DNA of 64,000 nucleotides from CALBZG01 sp964486295 (GTDB lineage Bacteria > Bacillota > Clostridia > Peptostreptococcales > Anaerovoracaceae). Made by a program: the position numbers and the translations under genes. The notes beneath the pieces are model-generated. The model did no database searches. It saw nothing but the letters and a program-made list of their open reading frames with translations, and had not been told where the DNA came from. The stretch is taken from the NCBI GenBank assembly GCA_964486295.1, contig CAZAMF010000009.1, positions 1 to 64,000 of the forward strand, written 5' to 3'. The number at the start of each line of letters is the position of its first letter. Within the stretch, counting starts at the first letter, position 1. This document shows, piece by piece, positions 47,649-56,403 of the stretch.

Positions 47649-49265
47649 CTATGCTTTGTATACTATTTCGCCGTTCATGATCGTCATGGATACGTACAGA
47701 TCCTTCAGGTCTTCCGGATCAATGGTTAAAGGATCCCGGTCCAGAACCGCTATGTCGGCATATTTGCCTACTTTCAGAGATCCGATGATCCCTTCATCGT
47801 AATTGCTGTATGCAGCATCCAGAGTATATGCGCGAAGCGCTTCCAACGGAGTAATGCTCTCTTTCATTCCCATATTGTGCCCACTCATGGTATTCCTTGT
47901 TACTGCGCCATATACACCCCACATCGGGTTAATGTCGCAAACCGGGCAATCCGAATTTCCCGGCGCATAGATTCCTTTGTCGCTATAAGTTCTCTGGGGA
48001 AATGCTTTTTCGAATCGTTCCTGCTCAAGATTATAATAATATGCTCCGCCGATAAAGTAAATGAAACCGATGGATGAGCCCACCACAATATTCAGTTTTT
48101 TGATTCTATCAATTTGCTCATCGGTTGGGATGGAGCAGTGTTCGATTTTGTTGCGCATCCCGACAAACCCGGTTTCTCTCTCGCTGGTTTCTATCGCATT
48201 CAGCGCTTGTTCGATGGCCCTTTCCCCTATTCCGTGCACTGATACACGAAATCCCGATTTGAAGCATTTTCTGATACGTTCGTTCAGATTTTCCTGTGTA
48301 TAATACAGGATCCCTTTTTGTTCGGTTTCGCCTTTATATAGTCCGTTGATCGCAGCTGTTTTTCCCGCCATGCTTCCGTCCAGTACAAACTTCATGCCCT
48401 GGATATTTAGTGTTTCATTGCCGAATCCGCTTTCGAATCCCGATTCAGAGAGGCCGTCCAGCATCCCCTTGAAAATAGAAGTGGTATCCGCCATCATCCA
48501 CATCCTCAGCCTTGTCTTCAGCGAATGCTCCTTGAGAAGCTGCTGGTAAATTCGCATGCTTTCCGGTTGGGCGGACATGTCGTTCACCGTCGTGACCCCG
48601 CGTCTCTGATATTCTTTCTGTGCCAGCAGAATTCCTCTCTTCATGTCTTCCATGCTATAGGATATGACCGGCAGTAATTTCTGCGCGTTTTCCTGGAATA
48701 TACCAGTAGGTTCTCCGGTGGCCGGATCTTTTTCAATATGGCCGCCATCGGGATCTTCGGTTGCGTTTGTAATATTGCATAATTTCAGAGCCAGGCTGTT
48801 CACCGCTACAATATGTCCGCAGCCCCTGCTCAATATGACCGGATGCTTCGGCGCCGCTTTGTCAAGATCCCAGCGGGTGAGATTTCGCCTTTCAATGAAT
48901 TTGCTGTCATCCCAGCCCCATCCGATCACCCATTGGCCTTCGGGTGTATGAGCCACCGTTTCTGCAAGATTGGCCAGTATGTTGTCGATCGAATTCGTTG
49001 CTTCCTGATCACATTTCACGCCCAGCAATTGTTTGGCATAATAATAGGGGTGTGAATGGCTCTCAATAAAACCCGGTATGGCTGTCTTGCCCCCCAGATC
49101 GACGACCTCCGTATTCAGCCCTTTCAGTTCCAATGCATCCTGATCGGTCCCGACAAAATATATTATATCCCCTTTAATAGCCAGCGCTGTTGCACATGGT
49201 ATTTCCGTTTCCATTGTAATGACATTCCCGTTTATTAAAATACGGTCTGCTGGTGTCAATGACAT
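47649..49265 (-). CDS. amidohydrolase family protein (YtcJ-like)
   Basis: 538 residues. The N-terminal beta-sandwich (RILINGNVITME) and metal motif GFIESHSHPYYY (about 68-79), a central DGSMAGKTAAI and EHCSIPTDEQID, and the C-terminal GSLKVGKYADIAVLDRDPL identify the YtcJ/N-substituted formamide deformylase-like branch. Such enzymes hydrolyse amides at a metal centre. It lies between the sigma-54 activator and the CoA-transferase, and may release the carboxylic acid that feeds the pathway. The substrate is unknown. Confidence 0.87.
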   Translation of the reverse strand: MSLTPADRILINGNVITMETEIPCATALAIKGDIIYFVGTDQDALELKGLNTEVVDLGGKTAIPGFIESHSHPYYYAKQLLGVKCDQEATNSIDNILANLAETVAHTPEGQWVIGWGWDDSKFIERRNLTRWDLDKAAPKHPVILSRGCGHIVAVNSLALKLCNITNATEDPDGGHIEKDPATGEPTGIFQENAQKLLPVISYSMEDMKRGILLAQKEYQRRGVTTVNDMSAQPESMRIYQQLLKEHSLKTRLRMWMMADTTSIFKGMLDGLSESGFESGFGNETLNIQGMKFVLDGSMAGKTAAINGLYKGETEQKGILYYTQENLNERIRKCFKSGFRVSVHGIGERAIEQALNAIETSERETGFVGMRNKIEHCSIPTDEQIDRIKKLNIVVGSSIGFIYFIGGAYYYNLEQERFEKAFPQRTYSDKGIYAPGNSDCPVCDINPMWGVYGAVTRNTMSGHNMGMKESITPLEALRAYTLDAAYSNYDEGIIGSLKVGKYADIAVLDRDPLTIDPEDLKDLYVSMTIMNGEIVYKA

Positions 49266-49308
49266 GGTTTTCCCCTTTCAATCATTAATCTATTGATATT
49301 TAATCCAT

Positions 49309-50727
49309 TCACCCCTCATTGACCATATTGTCTCTGGTCAGATTATGTTTTTCTAATTTTCTATACAAGGTATTTCGATGCATACCTAATATGTCTGCCG
49401 TTTTTCTGAAGTTGTAATCATTCTCTCTCAGAATGCCTGCAAGATAGTTCTTCTCAACTTCATTCAACAAGCTTTCCAGGGTGTTTCCTTCTTCGCCAGG
49501 AGTAAACTTCTCCACATGCCCCTGCAATAGAAATCCGGGTACATGCTGTAACCGGATCGTGTCCCCCTCAACGAAAGTGTACATCCGTTCCACAGCGTTT
49601 CGAAGCTCCCGGATATTACCGGGCCAACTATAATCCAAGCACAATTTGACAACTTCGTCGGAAAAACTGATTTCTTTCTCGTATTTTTTGTTCAATTCAT
49701 CGAGGAAGGAATCCATTAAAAGAGGGATATCCTCTCTTCGCTCCTTAAGCGACGGAATATGGATATTGATCACATTCAGTCTATAGAACAAATCTTCCCT
49801 GAATTTTTTATCCTTCACTAGTTCTTCCAGGTTTTTATTGGTGGCTGCGATAACGCGTACATCCACCGGTATGCTTTTATCGCTTCCGATTACATCGACT
49901 TGACGTTCCTGCAGGACTCGAAGCATTTTGACCTGCATGGCCAGTGGCATGTCCGCGATCTCATCCAAAAAAATCGTTCCGCCGTTAGCCAGTTCAAACT
50001 TGCCTTTTTTACCGCCTTTCTTCGCTCCGGTGAAAGATCCTTCCGAATACCCGAAAAGTTCGGATTCAAAAAGTTCCGCGGGGATGGCTGAGCAGTTGAT
50101 TTTGACCATAGGTTTGGTTCTTCGAGAGCTTGCATAGTGAATGGCATTTGCAAACACTTCTTTCCCAGAGCCGGTTTTACCAGTGAGTAGGACATTGAAG
50201 TCCACCTCGGACGCCTTCAATGCCGCTTCTTTGACGCGTCTCATCTCCGATGAATCCCCGATTATTTTGTTCATGGAATAATATTCTGTCGACAGTCTGT
50301 GCAGCTCATCCCTATAGAACTCCAGCTGTTCATCCAGCGCTTTCATGCTTTTTGAAAGTTTTGCTGTTTTTTCAACAAATTGTACCTGAGATACCGCCCC
50401 GATCACTTTTTCCTCCAAGAAAACTGCGCCGCGGCTTACAAAACAATATTCATCGTCATATGGCCGGATTTCCTTTCGCAGCCGGTGGATCGCATCTTTT
50501 TCAAACTGATGCGTCCCGGATGCAATATAACCGGGCAGCTGCGAATCTAGAAGCACCTCCATAGCGTGCTTCCCGATGGTATCAGCTCTGTTGCGCCCGA
50601 GCTTGTCGCAATATGCCTGGCTAATTTCTATGATTATCGAATCTTTATTTACAAGTATAAAGCCGTCTGCGGAGATCTCCATCAGCCGCTCCAGGCACCG
50701 GCCTTTCAATTCTAAATCTGACAACAT
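49309..50727 (-). CDS. PAS-domain sigma-54-dependent transcriptional activator
   Basis: 472 residues from the ATG at 50727 (AAAGGTGA eight bases upstream). A PAS domain (about 15-110; MEISADGFILVNKDSIIIEIS) and a linker coil are followed by a sigma-54 AAA domain with Walker A GKTGSGKEVFA, the sigma-contact loop GSFTGAKKG (Ser for the usual Ala), the Walker B-like GTIFLDEIADM and R-finger region. A C-terminal Fis-type helix-turn-helix (FRKTADILGMHRNTLYRKL) ends the protein. It probably senses a substrate through PAS and activates the sigma-54 promoter found at 56084-56098. Confidence 0.93.
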   Translation of the reverse strand: MLSDLELKGRCLERLMEISADGFILVNKDSIIIEISQAYCDKLGRNRADTIGKHAMEVLLDSQLPGYIASGTHQFEKDAIHRLRKEIRPYDDEYCFVSRGAVFLEEKVIGAVSQVQFVEKTAKLSKSMKALDEQLEFYRDELHRLSTEYYSMNKIIGDSSEMRRVKEAALKASEVDFNVLLTGKTGSGKEVFANAIHYASSRRTKPMVKINCSAIPAELFESELFGYSEGSFTGAKKGGKKGKFELANGGTIFLDEIADMPLAMQVKMLRVLQERQVDVIGSDKSIPVDVRVIAATNKNLEELVKDKKFREDLFYRLNVINIHIPSLKERREDIPLLMDSFLDELNKKYEKEISFSDEVVKLCLDYSWPGNIRELRNAVERMYTFVEGDTIRLQHVPGFLLQGHVEKFTPGEEGNTLESLLNEVEKNYLAGILRENDYNFRKTADILGMHRNTLYRKLEKHNLTRDNMVNEG

Positions 50728-50797
50728 CTCTCGATTCACCTTTCTGTATCTATTCAAGACAAAAATATTACCGTATTATCCATATATTTGCTTACCC

Positions 50798-50826
50798 ATT
50801 ATAATAAAATTCGTCAATACAGTAAA
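50798..50826 (-). promoter_or_regulatory. possible sigma-A promoter of the sigma-54 activator gene
   Basis: Minus strand: TATAAT at 50803-50798 with TTTACT 17 bases upstream. The -10 is perfect and the -35 poor. It lies about 70 bases before the activator start. Confidence 0.4.
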
Positions 50827-50846
50827 GTTGACAATGCCCGCCTCGG

Positions 50847-50876
50847 AAAACACTGCCGTTTTTAAAGCGGCAGTGA
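50847..50876 (-). terminator. intrinsic terminator after the M20 hydrolase gene
   Basis: Minus strand: CACTGCCG pairs with CGGCAGTG around CTTTAAAAA and is followed by TTTTCC. It lies about 55 bases after the stop at 50931 and ends the TRAP-M20 transcript before the activator gene. Confidence 0.82.
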
Positions 50877-50930
50877 GTCTCCCGGACGGTTCTAAAGAGG
50901 TTATTTGAGAGAAACATGATTCTGATTTCG

Positions 50931-52580
50931 CTATTGAATAAGATATTTGTCAATTGCTCTTTGAATGATCCCCGGTAAGACGCCAAAGGAAAATATTGTA
51001 TTGACCCGCTCCGTCCATTTGTGGGCGTCTTTGCCCAGGCATCCGAAGTTGAAGGCCGGAATATTCAGGCGCTGAATGGATTCAATCGGCACATTATACA
51101 AGCCTTTGAAGTCCGGGAAGTTTTTGACCAGTGTGTCCACAGACTCCTGGTCGTCGTCGATCTTGAGGTAGCTGCTGTCCGTCAGGACCGGGAAGAATTG
51201 CATTAGCTTCAGGTCTTCACCGGTTTCTGCCGCCATCTCTTTCAGAAGGCCCGCTACACTGTCAAGAATTTCCTTTTCCTCCGGAACATCGGACTTCAAA
51301 GTATTTCTTGGGCAATATGGCGGAGCTATGAATACGACGACTGTAGGCGTATTGATACTCGCCATGGTGCAGAGAGTTTCTGTAATTTCTCTGGTTATTT
51401 CCCGGCTGTCTGTTTTGTTCTCCAGACCTGTTTTCGTAATTTTTGTTATGACTTCATCGATATCACCGTCATGCATGCTTTTGACTCTATCGTACAATTC
51501 GCTATACTCAAGAACCTCCAGCGGATAGCTGATTTGATGATACTCCATTCCAGTCATATTGCAGTAGATCCTGTACTGGTCATTTGTATAGGCCATTACG
51601 CTGTACAGCGATTTTCTGGCAACATCCTTCAGCCTTTCCATGATATCCACCATGGACATGCTATGGATAAAATAGTTGAAGTACACGAAGGCAGCAAATG
51701 CTGTCTGAACGTCATAAGACGGTTTCAGGTCTTTGACTTTCAAGGCAACCGGCGGAAGCGTAAATTCTCCATTATAGACATCCGCAAACTCTGCTCTTAA
51801 ATCCATTTGATTAACGATTTCCGCCGCCGTTTTCGACGCCGAGAACCCTTCAAATCCCTGCCCGGCATGAGTAGGCTTGCCGACGATATAAAAGCATGGA
51901 AGGATCTTGCCTACCGCGCCCGCGTGAAAATATTTTGCAGTGTCTCCCGGGTAAGCAGGTGCAATAAAATCGGTATTGATCGCCATGACATAGTTGAATC
52001 CTTCTTCCGCTTTCAGCTTTTCCAATACCTCCAAAGAGTTCATAATGCCTGTATGCTGATTCTCCTCTACCGGGTTTATCATAAATATGATATTCCCGTC
52101 CATCTCGTCTACACGTTCGGACATTTGTTTTGTCAAAACGAAATTGACCGCCACGCCGGACTTCATATCTGAAGCCCCTCTTCCGAACATCCATTCCCCT
52201 GATTCGATGTCGCGGATAACGTCTTCATCCTTTGTGATTTCCCTGATTTTTTCCGGAAGAGCGTCACAGTCAAAGGCGTACTCGGCAATGCTTCCGAAGT
52301 CATCAATGCCAACGGTGTCGATATGACCATGAAGGATCATGGTGTCCTTGCAGTCGCTTTTTTCTCCTTTTACAACACCTATGACATTGACTCTGTCATA
52401 CGGATCGTTTTTCAACGGCTGCACGATCACCTGTTCCGGGTGCTTCATAAAATAAGGAAGCTGTCTGAGTTTATCAACGATATGCTCGCAGATAGCTCTT
52501 TCACCCATACTGTTGTTGAGGCTTGGAATGGCAACCAGTTCCTTTGTTAAATCTAAAATTTCGTTATATCTAGCATCCAT
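50931..52580 (-). CDS. M20 family metallohydrolase (RocB-like)
   Basis: 549 residues, the long form of M20 peptidases seen in RocB-like proteins of Firmicutes. MILHGHIDTVG (about 79-89) gives the first zinc ligands, FGRGASDMKSG (about 132-142) the bridging Asp, and NPVEENQHTG the catalytic Glu-Glu. The dimerisation region starts around GKPTHAGQGFEG. These enzymes hydrolyse amide bonds in dipeptides or N-acyl amino acids. Placed between the TRAP transporter and the regulator, it probably acts on the imported compound. Confidence 0.88.
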   Translation of the reverse strand: MDARYNEILDLTKELVAIPSLNNSMGERAICEHIVDKLRQLPYFMKHPEQVIVQPLKNDPYDRVNVIGVVKGEKSDCKDTMILHGHIDTVGIDDFGSIAEYAFDCDALPEKIREITKDEDVIRDIESGEWMFGRGASDMKSGVAVNFVLTKQMSERVDEMDGNIIFMINPVEENQHTGIMNSLEVLEKLKAEEGFNYVMAINTDFIAPAYPGDTAKYFHAGAVGKILPCFYIVGKPTHAGQGFEGFSASKTAAEIVNQMDLRAEFADVYNGEFTLPPVALKVKDLKPSYDVQTAFAAFVYFNYFIHSMSMVDIMERLKDVARKSLYSVMAYTNDQYRIYCNMTGMEYHQISYPLEVLEYSELYDRVKSMHDGDIDEVITKITKTGLENKTDSREITREITETLCTMASINTPTVVVFIAPPYCPRNTLKSDVPEEKEILDSVAGLLKEMAAETGEDLKLMQFFPVLTDSSYLKIDDDQESVDTLVKNFPDFKGLYNVPIESIQRLNIPAFNFGCLGKDAHKWTERVNTIFSFGVLPGIIQRAIDKYLIQ

Positions 52581-52683
52581 GTTCTATATGTAATCCAGTC
52601 ATTCTTTTTGAATGCGATGGATCTTTTCCTTTCCATAAATTCTAATCCAATATCCTTAACAATATGTCCCCTGTTTGAGTTCG

Positions 52684-53961
52684 CTAACCCATTATGTTAA
52701 CCAGCGTCAAAGTCAATGCAGGAATGTAGGTAACCGCTAATAAACATGCTACTAAAGCTAAAATAAACGGAACGATGTGGGTGACGATCTCCTCGATCTT
52801 GCATCCTGTGATTGCTGATGCAATGAACAAGTTTGCTCCATACGGCGGCGTTATGAATCCGATTGCAAGCGCGATGGTCATTGCAACTCCGAAATGAACC
52901 GGGTTCATTCCAAAAGTTGTAACGATCGGAACAAATATTGGGGCCAAAATAACACAAGATGATATGTTGTCAACAAAGCATCCTACGATCAGGAGTATGA
53001 TATTGATGATCAGGAGTATGACAAACGGGCTTGAAGTCAATTCCGTAATGAAGGCGCCCATTTTTTGCGGGATCTGCATCATAGTCAGATAGTTTGCAAA
53101 ACCCATGGAAAAAGCGATGGCAAGGCAGCTGATCCCATTAACAGCTCCGCAGTCTTTAAGCCCTTCCAATATCATCTTGAAAGTAAGTTCTTTGTATATG
53201 AAAGCGCCAATGAAATAAGCATATACAATGGATACTACTGCAGCTTCGGTTGGAGTAAAGATTCCTCCGTAAATGCCGCCCAATACGATCACAGGTGCCA
53301 ATATTGCCCAGAAGGCGTCTCTGAAGCTTTTGATCACTCCCGGTCTGTTCGGATCTTTCGGTTGGCCTTTGAATCCATTTTTCTTGGCATACATATAGTG
53401 TACAATCATCAAAGCCGCACACATCAGCAGCCCCGGTATAATTCCTGCAATAAACAGCTGTCCGATGGAAGCACCGGTTACAACACCATAGATAACGAAC
53501 GGTATGCTCGGTGGAATGATAACAGCGATACCGCCTGAAGCTGCAGTCAAAGCAGCACCATAGCTCTTCTTGTAGCCCCTCTTTACCATTTCAGGCACTA
53601 CCATTGTTCCCATCGCTGATACGGTTGCGACCGCAGATCCCGAAATCGCTCCGAAGAAGGTACAGGCGGCTGTATCTGCCAAACCGATTCCTCCGGTTAT
53701 TCTATACAGAACCGAATCGGCAGCATCCAGAAGTCTTCTTGATATTCCTCCTAAAGTCATCAGGTTGCCGGCTAAGATAAAGAATGGTATTGCAAGCAGT
53801 GAGAATGAGTCCAGTCCGGCAAATGCATTTTGTGGTATCAGGATGCTCGGAATATCCGAAAAAAATGTGATCGATATCAGAGTAGACAAGCCAAGCGCAA
53901 TGCCTATAGGAAGGCTTAAAGTGACAAACACGATCAAACATAAAAATAGACTAAATACCAT
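52684..53961 (-). CDS. TRAP transporter large permease (DctM type)
   Basis: 425 residues with about 12 hydrophobic helices. SLFLCLIVFVTLSLPIGIALGLS, IPFFILAGNLMTLGGIS, FGAISGSAVATVSAMGTMVVPEM and ITPPYGANLFIA are the DctM signatures. It is the sodium-driven membrane channel of a tripartite periplasmic-type transporter. Its start overlaps the DctQ stop by 11 bases. Confidence 0.95.
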   Translation of the reverse strand: MVFSLFLCLIVFVTLSLPIGIALGLSTLISITFFSDIPSILIPQNAFAGLDSFSLLAIPFFILAGNLMTLGGISRRLLDAADSVLYRITGGIGLADTAACTFFGAISGSAVATVSAMGTMVVPEMVKRGYKKSYGAALTAASGGIAVIIPPSIPFVIYGVVTGASIGQLFIAGIIPGLLMCAALMIVHYMYAKKNGFKGQPKDPNRPGVIKSFRDAFWAILAPVIVLGGIYGGIFTPTEAAVVSIVYAYFIGAFIYKELTFKMILEGLKDCGAVNGISCLAIAFSMGFANYLTMMQIPQKMGAFITELTSSPFVILLIINIILLIVGCFVDNISSCVILAPIFVPIVTTFGMNPVHFGVAMTIALAIGFITPPYGANLFIASAITGCKIEEIVTHIVPFILALVACLLAVTYIPALTLTLVNIMG

Positions 53962-54445
53962 CGCTTGTTGCCTCCGTTCTCTGTTTCCCTCTCAGGGCCA
54001 ATACTGTTGATTCAATTAATCTGATGTCCATGAGTAGACAGCCAACCGGGACCGACAGATACGCTATCTGCATCGGAAGCCCCAACGCAGCTGATTCCTG
54101 TCCTCTTGATGCGATCATCATGGCAAGTTCGAACCCTTTGATTACCATGAATGCTCCGAATATAAACCAAACTGTGTTGACAACCGCTTCTAAAATATCC
54201 TTCGCTTTTCCCTTTAATTTTCCTGGAACAATCAGGATGCGTAGGTGCATATTCTTTTTAACTCCGTAGCTGACTCCTATCCATGACTGCCATAGGAACA
54301 GATATCTAGCAAGTTCCTCGGACCAGGTCAGCGAATTGGAAAAGACATATCGCATGATGACCTGCGCGAAGATCAGCAATACACTGAATGTTAATGTAGG
54401 AATCAGGAAGTACTCTTCCAGATGATCCCAAATTTTCTTTAACAT
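53951..54445 (-). CDS. TRAP transporter small permease (DctQ type)
   Basis: 164 residues from the ATG at 54445 (AAGGGAGA eight bases upstream; an earlier in-frame ATG would enter the intergenic hairpin). Four hydrophobic helices and the motif WSEELARYLFLWQSWIGVSYGVKKNMHLRI identify DctQ, which pairs with DctM. Confidence 0.93.
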   Translation of the reverse strand: MLKKIWDHLEEYFLIPTLTFSVLLIFAQVIMRYVFSNSLTWSEELARYLFLWQSWIGVSYGVKKNMHLRILIVPGKLKGKAKDILEAVVNTVWFIFGAFMVIKGFELAMMIASRGQESAALGLPMQIAYLSVPVGCLLMDIRLIESTVLALRGKQRTEATSDGI

Positions 54446-54493
54446 TACTGTTTCTCCCTTCTGAATTTTGTGATTTAATTGGTCGGTCAAAGT

Positions 54494-54523
54494 ACATGCA
54501 TGCAGGGCCTCCTGCATGCATGT
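54494..54523. promoter_or_regulatory. 13-bp perfect hairpin between dctP and dctQ
   Basis: ACATGCATGCAGG (54494-54506) and CCTGCATGCATGT (54511-54523) pair perfectly around a 4-base loop, with no T tract after it on the minus strand. It lies just after the binding-protein gene and is probably an mRNA-stabilising or processing hairpin that raises DctP over the permeases. Confidence 0.65.
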
Positions 54524-54547
54524 CTTATTTAAAGGTCTATTTAGTGA

Positions 54548-55573
54548 TTATTGATTGAACGCCCAGCTGATTTTCTTTGCATAATCTACAAGTGCCGGAT
54601 CTCCAATATCTGCGGCCACTGTATCGTAGACAGGTTTTGCCAATTCGATAAATGCCTTCTTTTCGTCGTCGGTCATAACGTTCACTTCCACACCTTCAGC
54701 CTTCATCTTTTCGAGAAGGTCTACTTCCGCCGCAGCATTTGCAGCTCTGGCTGCTGTTGCGAATTCCTGTGAACCATCTATCAGGATCTGTTGAAGATCC
54801 GCATCCAGTCCATCAAAGAATGTTTTGTTATAAAGGATCTGAACTGCTGCATACTGCTGTTCACTAATTGTGTAGTACTTCTGCACTTCGTAGAGTTTTG
54901 CAGTGTAAGTCAGAATGACGCCATTGTCCTGGCCGTCAACAGTCCCCTGGGAAAGTCCGGTGTAGAGTTCGCTGAATGCCATCGGTGTTGGGTTTGCGCC
55001 GAAAGCTTTCATGGTTGCAATATAAGCAGGAGCTTCCATAACACGTATTTTCATGCCGGCCATATCAGCAGGGGTATGGATAGGCCTTTTACTATTAGAA
55101 ATATTTCTGAATCCATTTTCACCATAAGCACCACCGACCAGGCCTAATTCGCCTAAACCGCTTTTCATCATATCGCCAAACTCGCCATCAAGGGCGGCAT
55201 ATGCAGCCGCTTTATCCTTAAACAGGAATGGCAGGTCGCCGGCAATAAACTTTGGATCGAAAAGTGCCAATACGGATAGAGGGCTTGCTGATGCTTGAAT
55301 CGTGCCAAGCTGTGCAGCTTCAACAAGCTGACGATCGTTACCGAGCTGTGAATTGTTGTATACCTGGACTTCGATCCTGCCTTCTGATTTCTCCTCGATA
55401 TAAGTTTTATAAACAGTTAACAACGCATTGCCTTGTGCAGAATCATCCTGAACTGTACTAGCAATTTTTACTACGATAGGTGCTTCAGTAGTGGTTTCTT
55501 CTTTGCTGCCGCCGCATGCAACGAGGCTGAGAACCAGCATCAGAGCTAATGCGAATGATAATAATTTTTTCAT
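54548..55573 (-). CDS. TRAP transporter substrate-binding lipoprotein (DctP type)
   Basis: 341 residues from the ATG at 55573 (GGAGG seven bases upstream). A lipoprotein signal peptide ends in LSLVACGG, so the protein is anchored at Cys about 20. MKIRVMEAPAYIATMKAFGANPTPMAFSELYTGLSQGTVDGQDN is the DctP signature, with the Arg that binds a substrate carboxylate. This supports a carboxylate as the transported compound. Confidence 0.95.
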   Translation of the reverse strand: MKKLLSFALALMLVLSLVACGGSKEETTTEAPIVVKIASTVQDDSAQGNALLTVYKTYIEEKSEGRIEVQVYNNSQLGNDRQLVEAAQLGTIQASASPLSVLALFDPKFIAGDLPFLFKDKAAAYAALDGEFGDMMKSGLGELGLVGGAYGENGFRNISNSKRPIHTPADMAGMKIRVMEAPAYIATMKAFGANPTPMAFSELYTGLSQGTVDGQDNGVILTYTAKLYEVQKYYTISEQQYAAVQILYNKTFFDGLDADLQQILIDGSQEFATAARAANAAAEVDLLEKMKAEGVEVNVMTDDEKKAFIELAKPVYDTVAADIGDPALVDYAKKISWAFNQ

Positions 55574-55691
55574 TTGAATCCTCCATTCATGATTTAACAT
55601 TTAATACAGAACACATATACCGATTGCAGAGCTTTTGAACTTTCCTCCCCCCTGTAGTCAGAGTTCTTCATTGCTTCAACATATTTTTGGC

Positions 55692-56039
55692 TTATCTTGA
55701 TTTAAACCATTTAACGATGTCGAACTTGCCGAAAAAAGTCATGGAGCCAACTAATATGAATGCAAAAGCGCCCCATCCTGCAAGCAAAGCATCCGAAGAA
55801 CGGCTGGGCTCAATGATCATAATGAATGCGATCATCAATACAACAACACCCAGTTTCTTTGAAGTCTCACCGATAAAGCTTCGGACTTCTGCTTCATTGA
55901 ATTTTTGGACTCGCAATTTTGGGATGTGGTTGTAACATGCCAACACGAATTGTCCGGCCAATCCCCAACGCATTGCGATGGTCAAGATGAAAAAGACCCC
56001 GCTGATTATGATATGGCTTAATGGTATTGCTGTTGCCAT
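55692..56039 (-). CDS. small membrane protein upstream of the TRAP genes
   Basis: 115 residues, three hydrophobic helices (about 6-28, 60-78, 84-104) with a cytoplasmic HIPKLRVQKFNEAEVRSFIGE loop between the first two. Not recognised with certainty. AGAGGAGG lies nine bases upstream. It is the first gene behind the sigma-54 promoter and is separated from DctP by about 120 bases without a visible terminator, so it belongs to the TRAP transcript. Confidence 0.75.
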   Translation of the reverse strand: MATAIPLSHIIISGVFFILTIAMRWGLAGQFVLACYNHIPKLRVQKFNEAEVRSFIGETSKKLGVVVLMIAFIMIIEPSRSSDALLAGWGAFAFILVGSMTFFGKFDIVKWFKSR

Positions 56040-56083
56040 GACTTTTTTCCTCCTCTTTATTCAATCAGTTGTAAATCTATAAC

Positions 56084-56098
56084 GCAAACAGCGTGCCA
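56084..56098 (-). promoter_or_regulatory. sigma-54 promoter of the TRAP operon
   Basis: Minus strand: TGGCAC-GCTGT-TTGC, an exact match to the -24/-12 consensus with the required ten bases between GG and GC. Transcription would begin near 56072, about 33 bases before the small membrane protein gene. The cluster encodes a matching activator at 49309-50727. Confidence 0.85.
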
Positions 56099-56125
56099 AA
56101 CTTATGACACGCTGTTTGTTTTTTT
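56085..56125. repeat. inverted repeat overlapping the sigma-54 promoter
   Basis: CAAACAGCGTG (56085-56095) and CACGCTGTTTG (56108-56118) are perfect inverted arms, followed on the plus strand by seven T. On the plus strand it has the form of a terminator, but no plus-strand gene precedes it. It may block transcription entering from the other side, or act as an operator. Confidence 0.6.
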
Positions 56126-56172
56126 AAAAATTTAATTGCCCAATTAAAAATGGGTTGAAAACAGAGGGTTTA

Positions 56173-56204
56173 TCATATGATTTTATTTTAAAAAAATCAT
56201 ATGA
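56173..56204. promoter_or_regulatory. candidate upstream activator site (perfect dyad)
   Basis: TCATATGATTTT and AAAATCATATGA are perfect 12-base inverted arms with eight bases between them; each outer 8-mer TCATATGA is itself a palindrome. The centre lies about 116 bases upstream of the predicted sigma-54 start, the usual distance for an enhancer-binding activator. Confidence 0.6.
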
Positions 56205-56290
56205 TGTTAATCTTGGTTTACAAGAGACCGAAAAATCTCAAAATTTTTAATGGATTTTTAGCCAATTTTGATTTTTTTATTGTTGAAATT

Positions 56291-56341
56291 TTGCAAAAAC
56301 GACTCGCAATGTATCAAATATGTTGCATTACAAGTCGTTTT
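56291..56341 (-). terminator. probable terminator of the larA gene
   Basis: AAAACGACTCGCAATG (56296-56311) and CATTACAAGTCGTTTT (56326-56341) are inverted arms with two mismatches. On the minus strand the mismatches become G-U pairs, giving a 16-pair RNA stem followed by a short U run. This favours an RNA role (larA terminator, 63 bases after its stop) over a DNA-binding site, which remains possible. Confidence 0.6.
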
Positions 56342-56403
56342 GTTGAAAAGAGGATTGAAAAAGCATTTTATCTATATGTCTCATATACGATGCATGCTTT
56401 AAT

